DNA from: Rhizomys pruinosus
Taxonomy: Eukaryota; Chordata; Mammalia; Rodentia; Spalacidae
Assembly: GCA_009823505.1 (NCBI GenBank)
Contig: VZQC01000601.1
Location: forward strand, 52,236-116,235
Reading direction: 5' to 3'
DNA length: 64,000 nt
Part shown: piece after piece, positions 24,741 through 35,320 of the stretch
Position numbering within the stretch: the stretch's first letter is position 1
Layout of the letters: every line of letters starts with the position of its first letter
Position numbers and translations under genes: made by a program
Notes under the pieces: model-generated
Told to the model about the DNA's origin: nothing
What the model saw: only the letters and a program-made list of their open reading frames with translations
Databases searched by the model: none

Positions 24741-25015
24741 TTTATTTTATTTATTTACCTATTTATTTATTGGTCTTTTTGAGACAGGGTCTCCCTTTAG
24801 TCCCAGCTGGCCTGGAGTTCGCTCTGTAGACCAGGCTGGCCTTGAACTCACAGAGACCCATCTGCCTCTGCCTCCCAAGTGCTGGGATTAAAGGCGTGGG
24901 CCACCATGCCTGGCCTAAGACAGTTCTTAGCTGCTATGTGGGTGCTGGGAATCAAACCCAGGTTCTCTGCAAGAGCAGTCAGTGCTCTTAACTGCTGAGC
25001 CATCTCTCCAGCCCC
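24741..25015 (-). mobile_element. B2-B1 fusion SINE, copy 1, reverse
   Basis: From left to right: (TTTA)n tail complement, reverse B1 (24771-24915), then directly the reversed first 100 bp of a B2 (24916-25015, ending 'catctctccagcccc'). The junction reads 'catgcctggcctaagacagt'. The same order and junction recur at 40962-41206 and 62252-62502. No clear target duplication here. Confidence 0.85.
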
Positions 25016-25364
25016 CTCTCCTTACTTCTTATAACTGGAAAATGAGGAACTCCAATGTTAGCCAGGAGATAGGACTGAAAACATGGTGGTTACAGAGTTA
25101 CAGCCAGAGGTTAGGACTATGGGCTATGGGGCAGCTGCCTGGGTTCAAGTCTCAGGTAGGCAACTTGGGAACACATCATCTCCAAGGGTTCTGAGAGAAA
25201 AATCAAACATGGTGGCTTGTACTGGAGTACTGAGGCTGTGAACTCATCTCTTTAAGTCCTTAGCATGAGGATCTGACACAAGTTATTGAATGGTAAATTG
25301 AATTACTTCAGGATCTACAATAAGTTAAGGTATTAAATGCGTTCGTTACTACTGTTTGTGCCAC

Positions 25365-25706
25365 AAGGACTGCGTGGCTCCTCTTAACCCCTCCCCACTG
25401 GGTTTATATGTCAAACACTTAATCCTCCAATTCACGTTAGTGGTATCTGGAGATGGGGCCTTTGGAAGGTAATTGGGATCAAATGAGGTCATGAGGATGG
25501 GGTCTTAAGCTAGCACTGTTGCCCTGTCTTGCCACATGATACCGTCCTATGATGATGCAATGCAACATGAAGACCTTCACCAGAGGCCAAGCCGATGCTG
25601 GTGCTGAGTGGGTGGACTTCCCAGTCTCTGAGTCAAAAAAGGGTCCAGAGGTTATAAACTACCTAGCCTCGAGTATTTTGTTGTCACAGTAGAAAACAAA
25701 CTAAGA
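25365..25706 (+). mobile_element. MLT1-type MaLR LTR
   Basis: 'ctggagatggggcctttgga', 'gaggtcatgaggatggggtc', 'gtggacttcccagtctctga' and the terminus 'gtcacagtagaaaacaaact' follow the MLT1 layout. Ends are blurred by divergence. Confidence 0.7.
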
Positions 25707-25871
25707 GGTCCCCAAGTAGAGGAAGGATCCAGAGGAGCACCTTCAGACCTTCCCTTGGCCCCTGCCCGGTCATTCAGGCACTAAGATGCTTTCCGCTTAC
25801 TTTGAGTACTGGGTAATGTGGACAGAGGCAGAACTGGTAATGTTCAGAATGAGCATAAGAACACTGTGATC

Positions 25872-26141
25872 GGGGCTGGAGAGATGGCCTAGCGGTTAAG
25901 AGCACCGACTGCTCTTGCAGAGGACCCAGGTTCGATCCCCAGCACCCACATGGCGGCTGAGAACCGTCTGTGACTCCAGTTCTGGGAGAACTCCAGTTCC
26001 AGGGGAGTCCGACACCCTCTTCTGACCTCCGTGGCATTGCACGACACGGGTGCACAAACCTACATGCAGACAGTACATTCATACACATTCAAAAATAAAT
26101 AAATAAAAAAAAATTAAAAAAAAAAAAAAAGAAACACTGTT
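25872..26141 (+). mobile_element. B2 SINE, subfamily with internal duplication
   Basis: Full B2 with two successive 'aactccagttccaggg'-like segments (25980 and 25990 area), a feature shared with copies at 54850, 56196 and 57112. A-rich tail to about 26130. Confidence 0.94.
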
Positions 26142-26154
26142 GATCTGGAAACAT

Positions 26155-26311
26155 TTTTTTTTTTTTTTTTTGTCTTTTTGAGACAGGTCTCCTGTAGCCC
26201 AGCTGTCCTGGAACTCACTCTGTAGACCAGGCTGGCCTTGGAACTCACAAGAATCTGCCTGCCTCTGCTCCCAAGTGTGCTAGGATTAAAGGTGTGCCAC
26301 CATGCCCGGCT
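26155..26311 (-). mobile_element. B1 SINE, reverse, with target duplication
   Basis: gatctggaaacat (26142-26154) and gatttggaaacat (26312-26324) flank a T-run and reverse B1 body. Confidence 0.92.
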
Positions 26312-26345
26312 GATTTGGAAACATATTTAAAAAATGTTAATTCAA

Positions 26346-26517
26346 AGCTGGGCCTGGTGGTGCGTGCCTTTAATCCTACCACTGGGGAGGCAGAGGCGCA
26401 GATCTTGTGAGTTCAAGGCCAGCTTGGTCTACAGAGTGAGTTCCAGGACCGCTGGGCTACAGGGAGAACCTGTTTCAAAAAGAAACAAAAACAAAACAAC
26501 AAAAAAAAAAAAAAAAT
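26346..26517 (+). mobile_element. B1 SINE
   Basis: agctgggcctggtggtgcgt to an (AAAC)n/poly(A) tail. Several single-base deletions. Confidence 0.92.
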
Positions 26518-26627
26518 AGCCTCCCCCCATCTTGGCCTCTGTGGTATTTATTTTTCCTCTGTGATTTAATACTAACACGCAGGTCATTTTATTAACTTGC
26601 AATAATGATTTAAAAAAATATTCCCAT

Positions 26628-26850
26628 GGGGCTGGAGAGATATGGTTCAGCAGTTAAGAGCACTGTCTGCTCTTACTGAGGATCTGAGTTCGATTCCCAG
26701 CACCCACATGGTGGCTAATCACCATCTGTAACTCCAGTTCCAGGGTAATGCAACACCCTCTTCTGACCTGTGTGGGCTTTGCATGACACGGTGCATTTAC
26801 ATACACATGCAGACAATACACTCATACACATAAAATAAAAATAATAAAAT
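26628..26850 (+). mobile_element. B2 SINE
   Basis: ggggctggagagatatggtt through 'gagttcgattcccagcaccc' to 'acactcatacacataaaata'. Confidence 0.94.
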
Positions 26851-27578
26851 TTTTTTTAATTCCCAGGGCCACCAAGTGGCATCAGTGTGGATTAAATGAA
26901 CAACTTGGGGAACCTGAAGGCTGCCAGTGGGCACCCCCCCTCCCCAGTCCAGATGCTCAGAAGCAGGTTTCTAGTCCACAGCGCTGGGCTCTCAGAACCA
27001 AGCCCTGCCCAGGCCTGCTGCCTGTTAGCAGAACTGAAGAGTGTTAGGTTGCCTGAGCCCAGAAAATATCATCCTCTGATTTTTTTTTTTCATCCTCTGA
27101 TTTTTAGAGTACAGTAGGGTCCCTAGTGAGATCCACGGTCTGGTGGGCAGAATCCTTCAGACAAATCCTGCTTTTATTTTCCCTTCCCAAGCCTCTGAGA
27201 TGGTAAACTTTTCCAGCCTTGATGAACACAGTGCTATGAAGAAAATAACCATGTTTGTGTCTAAGTTAAAGCCTGTAACAGCTTTTGTTTTATAGTTCTG
27301 TTACTTCCAATAGAAAGTGAAGTCTTTCAGGCCAAGGACATGTTTGAGTCACCCTTGTATATTTCCAGCCTCTGGCTTGATGCCTGGTACACAGTAGATA
27401 CACGGTCAATTTTAGCTGAATAAATGACAGTCACCTGGAATAGAAGCCTGTGAGGCTGGGCATGGGGTAGGGGCACAGGGTACCTTTATGAAGATGGTGG
27501 CTGGCACAGAGATGAGACTTGGGTGGAACTAATTTCATTTCTGTTAACCCCATCATATTCTTAAAAGCATCCTTTGGT

Positions 27579-27760
27579 GCTGGGCGTGGTGGCACACACC
27601 TTTTTTATGCTTATTTTTAAATTATATATATAATTAAATATATAAATAATATATACATATTGTACAAGAACACCTTTAATCCCAGCAGAGGCAGGCACAT
27701 CTCAGTGAGTTCCAGGTCAGCTGGGGCTACAGGGAGACCCTGTCTCAAAAATCATTCAAA
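27579..27760 (+). mobile_element. B1 SINE split by an AT-rich insert
   Basis: The B1 head gctgggcgtggtggcacaca breaks at 27600 and resumes at about 27670 with 'cacctttaatcccagcagag', ending 'gaccctgtctcaaaa'. The 74-bp insert is flanked by acaccttt on both sides. Confidence 0.85.
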
Positions 27761-27971
27761 AAAGAAAAGAAAAGAAAAAAAAATGAAGCATCGTTTGGCA
27801 ACTCAAAGGATCTCTTGTTATTCACGAGCATTTTGTTAGGAAAAGCAGAGATATTTTAAATGTTCAAAGGTCACCAAAAGCGTCCGTGGCTCTGGCGCAT
27901 CCTACTGATAGAAGCCCAGTGTGAAGCTGTGGTTGATAAGAACTGTTTCAAGAGTTGGTATCCTGGTGTGC

Positions 27972-28114
27972 TTTTTTTTTTTGAGACTGGGTCCCCTGTA
28001 ACCATAGCTGGCCTGGAACTCACTATGTAGACCAGGCTGGCCTCTATCTCACAGAGATCCACCTGCCTCTGCCTCTCAAGTACTAGGATTAAAGGGTGGG
28101 CCACCATTGCTGGC
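27972..28114 (-). mobile_element. B1 SINE, reverse
   Basis: T-run, 'actgggtcccctgtaaccat', 'ctaggattaaagggtgggcc' and end 'attgctggc'. Confidence 0.88.
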
Positions 28115-28648
28115 ATCCCCTAGGCATGCATTTTAATGCCCCCCCCCAGGCATGCATTTTAAGTACATGTCTTCCAGTCTGCTAGATGCACATGTGCTCC
28201 TAGGATGGTGCATCTTCCTTGTCAATGAATCACCTAAGAAATACATCCCTGGGTGTGTCTGTGAGGACACTGACTCGCACTGAATACAGTGCTCAAGGCC
28301 TGCACTGAACAACAGGAACAAAGGAAGAAATCAAGCCGAACAGCCGGAGTTGCTGCCGTGATGGACTTCATCCTTTCAACTGCGGGGTTGGTGGGCGGAG
28401 GGGAGATAGGGGCACAGACCAGGAGCTGCTCACAGGAGTACCGTGGCTACTGAAAGGCGAATGTGTACAGAGGACCTGCGCAGGCTAAGTGAGGAGCAAA
28501 ACTGTGGCTGGAAACCTGAATCAGAGAGCCAGCCTGAGAAAGTGACCTTTCCTCCTCCACCAGGGCGGCAGCACTGGGGGCCAGCTGCGGAGCCCACTGG
28601 ATGCCAGCACAAGAAGGTACTCGGTGGGCGTGTCTTCCCCTCCCTTCA

Positions 28649-28822
28649 GTCACAGGGTCAGAGACAGGTGGGTCTCTATGAGATGGAAGCCACCTTCGTC
28701 TACATAGTGAGTTCCAGAACCTCTGGAGTTAAAAGGAGACCTTGTCTAAAAAAGTAATAAATAAAATAAAAATACAATGCAAAGCACTAACAGACAAGAC
28801 CAAACAGGAATGGTTCAGGGTT
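28649..28822 (+). repeat. Duplicate of B1-plus-L1 segment (copy of 31083-31250)
   Basis: Begins in the middle of a B1 ('cagggtcagagacaggtggg') and continues through its tail into 'acagacaagaccaaacagga', which at 31083-31250 belongs to the L1/HAL1-like element. About 95 percent identical to that stretch. Here no L1 sequence flanks it, so it is a displaced duplicate rather than an independent B1. Confidence 0.85.
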
Positions 28823-29590
28823 CAGGAGATGGAAAGTCCAATCCCTAATTCACTAGGGGTAAGACTGTCATTTGGTGGGAGAGAGCAGGGGGCATTCTGG
28901 GTCAAGGCATCTATGCTCACAGAAATCCCCACCTGGAAGGATACACCAACCTAACTTATCTGAATGACGGAGACCTGCAGTCCTCCCCAGGACCTGCAGG
29001 GACAGATAGGAGTGCGAACCCCCTGGGAGGGAGAGACACTGCATCATCCTGGCCAGGAGGAAACACTGACTGAGGGCATAATTCCTAATATTTCATATTG
29101 TTGCTTATTTTTATTCTTTTTTAACCTTTTAGTTGTTTAGTTTTTTTCTCGTTTTACAATTTTTCCCTTTAGTTGTTTTCCCTTCTCTCTCACTGGAGAT
29201 TTCCGTGACTGTTCTTTGTTCTTCACCTAACTTCTACAGTCTGTCCTCTGCCTCTCCTCCTCCTGCTCGTACTTTACCCTTTCTTTTCACCTCCCACCCC
29301 CATTCTTTCCTCATTTCAAAGCAGGATAGAAAGACATGGAAAGTCAAGGGGCATGGGAAGGGGGCATAGGCCCTCATTCCGGAGTCTGACTGCAACATCT
29401 CATCAGGCCGAGACTCGAGAATTCCTGCACAGTGAACATTTGCTGTGAAGGTTGCAGACACAGACACTCCTCCTTTATATAGATCTTTTAAAAATAAGAA
29501 TGCTGAAATAACAAGGAACTCTGCTTAAGGCCTGAGCAGATTCCTTTCCAGGTATTTTCTGGGACTCTCACAAACAGCTTTGTTTGCAAT

Positions 29591-29890
29591 AAAAATATCT
29601 TAACTCCCCCCCACAGTAGGGTTGACCTTGGCCTTCACCTTATCAGCTGTAATGCTATCCTGAGCATATCAAGAACCACCCCTGATCTCATTTAATGAAA
29701 AAGGTTCCTTAGCAACCTTTTGAGGTGTAACTTCAGAAGCCTCTGTCAACAGTGTACAGGACTCCTTTTCTTAATCTGTTAACCCCAGTGCTTGAATCTA
29801 TGTTAAACTTTCTTCCTAATAAACGCTGACTCTGCTTGATTCTGGCTCATTTTGAAATTCTTTTCTGTGGAGAGCTCAAGAATCCTGCCT
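29591..29890 (+). mobile_element. LTR-like sequence, family not identified
   Basis: 'tcctaataaacgctgactct' (polyadenylation signal at about 29818) followed by 'tcttttctgtggagagctca' resembles the R/U5 part of an ERV LTR. A similar layout is seen at 40035-40490. Limits are approximate. Confidence 0.45.
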
Positions 29891-29921
29891 TTACCTGGGT
29901 GTAGCTCTGGGGTGGGGGCGA

Positions 29922-29952
29922 CAAACAAACAAACAAACCAAACAAAAAAACA
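29922..29952. repeat. (AAAC)n simple repeat
   Basis: Tandem CAAA units. Confidence 0.85.
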
Positions 29953-30390
29953 GGCTGTTGCTGCTGGAGCATGTGGAACTGTGTCTCAGGCTTGCCACCC
30001 ACCAGCACTATAAATTTCAGTATTTAAATATTGATCCCCTTAGCTCTAAAACTTATCTATCTATAAGCTACATTGTTGCCAACCACTTCCCAATGCTGCT
30101 TCTACTGAACTTCGTCAAGGACACAAGTGAAGTTCCCAGAGTCTCCTACTGCAAGTCAGCTCTGAGACTGATGGTACACCATTAGAGAGAACTGTAGACA
30201 TCTCTCCCCAAATAGCAGCAAGTACAAGAATGCCTGGTGAAGAGAAGCTCCTACAAGACACAATAAATGAAAAGAATGGAGAAAAAAGGGAAAAGTTAAA
30301 ACAGAAAGACATCCATTCCAACAGGTGCACAAAGCACAAGAAACACAGTATGAGACGGCCACTCACCACATACCTCTCAACAATGGAAAT

Positions 30391-30433
<43 letters not shown>

Positions 30434-30434
30434 G
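30391..30434. repeat. (GA)n microsatellite
   Basis: GA dinucleotides with one AAG interruption, next to a reverse B3. Confidence 0.95.
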
Positions 30435-30435
30435 A

Positions 30436-30597
30436 ATGTGGGTGGGTATATACCACTACAGCATGTGTGGGGAGGTCAGAGGACAACTTGTAGGAGTCAG
30501 TTCTCTTCTTCTGCCTTGTGGATTCTGGGGCTGAACCCAGGTCCTCAGTCCTGGTGGTCAGTGTCTCTAACTGATGAGCCACCTCACTGCTCCCAGA
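30436..30597 (-). mobile_element. B3 SINE, reverse
   Basis: 'gtgtggggaggtcagaggac', 'aggagtcagttctcttcttc', 'ctgaacccaggtcctcagtc' and end 'cacctcactgctccc'. Confidence 0.8.
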
Positions 30598-30644
30598 GCC
30601 TAGCCTAGCTTTAGAAAGGAGGACCCCAAGCAATAGATGAATGA

Positions 30645-30863
30645 GGGGCCGGAGAGATGGCTCAGCGTTAAGAGGACAGGCTGCTCTTGCAGAGGACCCG
30701 GGTTTGGGTCCCAGTACCACATGGTACTAACAACTCTATGTAACTCCAGTTCCAGTGGATCTGACATTCTCTCCCAACCTCCTTGGGTATTTCACAACAT
30801 GGGTGCACTTATCTAAATGCAGGCATTATACTCATTCACATTAAATATTAAAAAAAAAAGAAG
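30645..30863 (+). mobile_element. B2 SINE with 11-bp target duplication
   Basis: ggggccggagagatggctca to an A-tail. tagatgaatga flanks it at 30634-30644 and 30864-30874. Confidence 0.94.
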
Positions 30864-31043
30864 TAGATGAATGAAGTAAGGTAATCAACTCAGGACCTAG
30901 GCAAGAAAGTTAACCAAAGTGAATGAAATAGTAACTTAGAGGAGAAATTAAAAACATGAAAGAAAAATTTAGCAAGCAACTTGAGACACTGATAAAGTAC
31001 CAGATACAAATTTTGGAAATGAAAAAGTCAAATAAAAAATGCA

Positions 31044-31192
31044 AGCTGGGTGTGGTGGTGCACACCTTTAATCCCAGCACTCAGGGTCAGAGGCAGGTGG
31101 GTCTCTATGAGATGGAAGCCACCTTAGTCTACATAGTGGGTTCCAGGACCTCTGGAGTTAAAAGGAGACCTTGTCTAAAAAAGTAATAAAAA
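31044..31192 (+). mobile_element. B1 SINE with unusual middle, nested in L1/HAL1
   Basis: agctgggtgtggtggtgcac head, then an altered middle ('cagggtcagaggcaggtggg', 'agatggaagccaccttagtc'). The second half and flank are duplicated at 28649-28822. Confidence 0.88.
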
Positions 31193-31675
31193 AAATAAAA
31201 ATATAATAGAAAGCATTAACAGACAAGACCAAACAGGAATGGTTCAGGGATGGAGAACAAAGTCAAGACAATGAAGCAGTCGCACGTATATAAAGACAAA
31301 ACTTAAGGAACATGATAAAACTTCGGAGAAGTCTAGGATACATTCCAGAGACCAAATGGAGGGATCTGTAGGGTGGAAAAGGAATCTGAGATAAAGCAAA
31401 GAAGTCATAGACAACGTAGTAAATGAAATCACAGCAGGAAAATTTCAAAACCTAGAGAAAGACATCCAAACACAAGAACACATAGAACTCCAAATATGTA
31501 TGACCAGAGAAGAAACTCTCCAGGACACACCACAGTTAAAACGTCAAAAAACATGAAATAAAGAAACAACACTAACAACTAAGGGGAAATGCCAAAGCGC
31601 ACATAGCGGAACATCAGAATAAAGTCAGATATCTGTTTTCTTTTCTTCCTTTTTCTTTTTCCTCCTCCCTCCCTC

Positions 31676-31846
31676 TTTTTTTTTTTTTATTTTTATTTTT
31701 TTATTTTTATTTTTTTTTAGATAGTCTTCCTGTAGCCCCAGCTAGCCTGGAACTCTCTGTGAAGATCAGGCTAGCCTTGGTCTCACTGAGACCCACCTGC
31801 CTCTGCTTCCCGAGTGCTGGGGTTAAAGGTATGCCACCACGCTCAG
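31676..31846 (-). mobile_element. B1 SINE, reverse, long T-rich tail
   Basis: A/T tail, 'gtcttcctgtagccccagct', 'gggttaaaggtatgccacca', end 'cgctcagct'. tcagatct-like flanks suggest a short target duplication. Confidence 0.88.
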
Positions 31847-32271
31847 CTCAGATCTTTCATCAGTAACCTTCAAAGCCAGGAGAGTTGAAAAGCTGTCAAC
31901 CAAGATTGTTGTGGCTAGCAAAATTACCTCTTAAAATTGATGTAATAACATTTCAGGATAAATTAAGGCAATTTATGACAAACAATCTAGCGCCGCAGAA
32001 AAATTTTAAAGGAATTCTATAGATGAGAAGAGAAAGTCTTGTTCACAAGGACAATAATTCTATGAGAAGGGTAGGTGAACATAGAAGAGTTGAGAAGAAA
32101 TCAATTATGTCCAACACAGCAAACTCCCAATATTGACAAGGGAGGAAAAAGACAGTGACCAAATAACCCCAAGCAGACCAACTAACATAATCATATGAAA
32201 TAGCAAACCCCTTTCAATAATAACCTTACATGCAAACAATCTCCTCTCACCAGTCAAAAGATGCAGACTAA

Positions 32272-32422
32272 GCCGGGCATGGTGGCACATACCTTTAATC
32301 TCAGCACTTGGGAGGCAGAGGCAGGCAGATCTCTGTAAGTTCAAGGCCAGCCTGGTTCTATAGAGTGAGCTCCAGGCCAGCTGGGACTAAAGGGGGGAAC
32401 CTGTCTCAAAAATACACACAAA
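32272..32422 (+). mobile_element. B1 SINE with 16-bp target duplication
   Basis: gccgggcatggtggcacata body. aaaagatgcagactaa occurs at 32256-32271 and 32423-32438. Confidence 0.95.
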
Positions 32423-33603
32423 AAAAGATGCAGACTAACCGTATTAAAACAATATTCAATTATCTGTTATATGAGAGAACATAATTAGCTAAAAGAGGCA
32501 TCCAAAAGTTGAAAGTCAAAGGATAGAGATGTATATACACCATGTGGGTGAGAAGCGCCCTTCCCCTGCTGGCAGGAGTGTGAACTGCAACAGCCACTAC
32601 AGAAATCATTACGGAGGTTTCCAAAACAAATTAAAAGCACAACTACCATATGACCTTACTACACCTCTGCCTAAAGGATTCCATAACCCACTACAGAGAT
32701 TTTGCCCAACCATATTTACTGCTCTATTCAAAATGGCAAAGGCGTGTGACCAACCTAAATGTCCATCAACAGATAAATGGATAATGAAAACATGAAGGAA
32801 AATAAAGTTACTGAAATTTCAAGAATGAATAAATCTGGAAATTATTATATTAAGTGAGGAACCCAGGTTCTGAGAGACAAATGATGCACACTCTTGCTCA
32901 CATGTGCATCCTATATTTTTATTTTATATATGTGTGTAGATGTGTGTGTACATGGTAAAAACAGAAAGGGCTGTAAGGAGGACAAGAGGCTTTGAGGAGT
33001 GGGTAGGGTAATAGAACATATGTGACCTCGCAGCAGAAGGAACCCCATTGGGGGTAAAAGGTCCAAGGTGGGATAGGACCGGTGGGGGAAGAGAATCACA
33101 AAACCAGATCATGCTTCATACATGATGAAATACCACGATGAAACATATTACACTGTACGTCAATTAGAGAAAATGTATCCTGTAAGCATTTCCCTGTGTC
33201 GCTTACAGATAAATGTAGACATGAGTGTCTGTGTGTGCATCCACAATCTCATTTCCCCATATTCCAGTGTCTGAACTCATCCTAATTTGCTTAGTTCCAA
33301 TCATGCTTTGCAGAAACCTGGGCAGTGTTTAATCAGCCCAGGAGATATTAAGATAAATTGTCCTAGGAGGATGCTTTGTGATGACTCTTTGCAGAACTCC
33401 CTGGTGCTGAAGACTCTGGCTTAGGGTGTGCATGCACATGTTGCCAGATTAAGTCAGCTGAAAAAATGTTTACTAGGACAAAGGATATCATGCTTTGTCC
33501 CCAAATCAGAGAACAACCTTCTTGGGCTGATAGCTTATATGAGCGTGCTTTGGTCTTTCAGGGAAGAAAGGAAAGCATTTTTCTTTTAAAACATCAGATT
33601 TCT

Positions 33604-33817
33604 CAGGGCTGGAGAGATGGATGGTTCAGTGGTTCAGAGCACTGATTGCTCTTGCAGAGGACCTGGGTTTGATTTCCAGCACCCACATGGCAGCTAACCT
33701 CAATAACTCCAGTTCCAGGGGAATCTGACTGTCCTCTTCTGACCTCTGCGACATTGCACAACACCGGTGCACCAATCTACATGCAGACAGTACACTCATA
33801 CACATAAAAATAAAATA
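33604..33817 (+). mobile_element. B2 SINE fused to the 5' end of the CREM retrocopy
   Basis: Full-length B2 (cagggctggagagatggatg to tacactcatacacataaaaa plus a short A-tail). Directly to its left is catcagatttct (33592-33603), whose only partner is at 35321-35332, behind the poly(A) of the CREM retrocopy. No copy of that motif lies between the B2 and the CREM sequence, so B2 and CREM share a single target-site duplication. Confidence 0.9.
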
Positions 33818-35320
33818 GGCCTGCTGGGCGTCCCCACCTCCTCCTGTCCGTAATCAGTGACGAGTCTGCTACGTAAATCCCTTCGCTGCGGATAAATAAA
33901 GAAGAAAACGGGGAAGGAGCAAAGCATTGATTATAGATGTAATAATAATGAGCAAATGTGGCAGGAAGAAGTCTATTAGGACAAATGTAAGACAGACCAT
34001 GGAAACAGTTGAATATCAGCAGGATAGAGGTGTAACACATTCTGTGGTAGAGTGCAGCTCTGCTCACATGCAGACTCAGACTGGTCAAATTTCTCTTCCT
34101 ATTCTGGCTCAGGTTTCTACAGCTGGATCAGGCACTGGAAGAGGCTCCCCAGCTGTGACTCTAGTACACTTACCTTCAGGCCAAACTGCACAGGGCCAGG
34201 GAGTAATTCAGACACCACATCTGTCGGTCATTCAGTTACCTTACAACAAATACAAACTGTTCAGGTAGCAAAAATTGCAGAGTCAGATGAGTCTGCAGAA
34301 TCAGATGGTGTAATTGATTCTCATAAACATAGAGAAATCCTTTCACGAAGACCCTCGTATAGAAAAATACTGAATGAACTTTCCTCTGATGTGCCTGGTA
34401 TTCCCAAGATTGAAGGTGAAAAATCAGAGGAAGAGGGAACACCACTGAACATTGCTACCATGGCAGTACCAACTAGCATATATCAGACTAGCACGGAGCA
34501 ATACAGTTTATGTATGCTGAAATTGATGTGATACAGTGCTAGCTTTAAGACTTCCTAGTTACAGTGAAGCAACTTGAGTTTGGCCATTTGAATGTTCCAT
34601 TTAAAATGCATTATTTTATTTTATTTTCTTAAGGGGAGCGCATGAACGCAGTCCCCCACTACCACAAATTATGCAGTCGAGTTTCCAGCATTTGGGGAAA
34701 TCGCAGGGGTCAGCACATCCAGAGTGCAATGGATGATCCTCGCCCTGGGAAAACCACCTTCTTAATCATGGTATCTCCCCTGCTAGGTGAGTATTAAAAT
34801 GCATTATTAATAACCACTGTGTATCATAGAATGAAAAGTACATGTTAAAGCAGTAAGATATTTGTACTGACAACTGAAAAGTGAAATTTTTTATTACTGA
34901 ATATAGAAGATTAATGATGAAAAATAAAGGGTTTCCTATTTATGTTTATATTAATTTCAAGTAAAAGTTTAAAAGTTATTGTACTGTTTTTTGTTGTCTT
35001 TATGATACAAATGTCTGTATTTCATTATTGTTGGCATTTGTTACCAGCAACTTAATATACTTCCTAGTTTAAAAGAGATGAATGTTCTCTCGGTTATTCT
35101 CTAAGTATTATTTGTTTTCACCACTCTCTGCAATGTTACTTTGTGCTGCAGTTTTCCCCAGAAGAGAATGAAAAAATGATTTAGTTGTTAAAACTGCAGC
35201 AATTGGATAGATCATTTTTATGAAATTTTACATACTGAAAGCTCTAATAAACAGATACATTCACGTTTAAAAAAATAAAATAAAATAAAAATTAAAAAAA
35301 CAGTAATACTTAAAAAAACC
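33818..35320 (+). pseudogene. CREM: CREM processed retrocopy (KID-encoding, bZIP absent)
   Basis: CREM is a cAMP-responsive bZIP transcription factor. From the ATG at 33948 the copy reads MSKCGRKKSIRTNVRQ and then the glutamine-rich part (GQISLPILAQVS), exons fused without introns. An insertion near 34235-34250 shifts the frame. The kinase-inducible domain then continues as SRRPSYRKILNELSS with the PKA-site serine, down to TSIYQTSTEQY. At 34505 the coding exon ends and the sequence continues with gtttatgtatg, which looks like a retained 5' splice site, into about 750 bp ending in AATAAA (35246-35251) and an A-rich tail from 35269. The parent transcript thus ended inside an intron and lacked the bZIP exons. 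A U1 retrocopy is nested at 34633-34794. Antisense to PRKN. Not expected to be functional. Confidence 0.92.
34633..34794 (-). pseudogene. RNU1: U1 snRNA retropseudogene
   Basis: The minus strand matches U1 snRNA over its full length (162 of about 164 nt) from the 5' end ATACTCACCTAGCAGGGGAG to the 3' end. The 5' splice-site-recognition sequence is changed (ACTCACCTA instead of ACTTACCTG) and stem bases are substituted. An A-rich tail follows its 3' end (34616-34632 on the plus strand reads T-rich), and ttaaaatgcattatt flanks the unit at 34601-34615 and 34795-34808 (sharing base 34794). Tail plus target duplication show insertion by L1 machinery. Confidence 0.93.

Larger units (their letters stand above)
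30875..33165 (+). mobile_element. L1/HAL1-like element without ORF2 body
   Basis: ORF1-like sequence (coiled-coil-like stretch near 30930-31030, then 'acacatagaactccaaatat' and 'caggacacaccacagttaaa' near 31480) is followed by a few ORF2-start-like bases (about 32215-32275). It then jumps at about 32540 directly to the conserved L1 3' end ('ctaaatgtccatcaacagat', 32755). The endonuclease and reverse transcriptase are missing, as in the half-L1 (HAL1) class or after a large internal deletion. The 5' end may reach back to about 30100. Three B1 elements are nested inside. Confidence 0.7.

Noticed and set aside
27069..27106. Short tandem 'catcctctgattttt' doublet
   Set aside because: Only two units around a T-run; likely simple slippage with no further structure.
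33927..34531. CREM as a functional gene
   Set aside because: Intron-less, frameshifted near 34240, bounded by poly(A) and a target duplication, and lacking the bZIP.
34633..34794. Functional U1 snRNA gene
   Set aside because: A-tail and target duplication mark it as a retrocopy, the 5' splice-site-pairing region is mutated, and I see no snRNA promoter elements.
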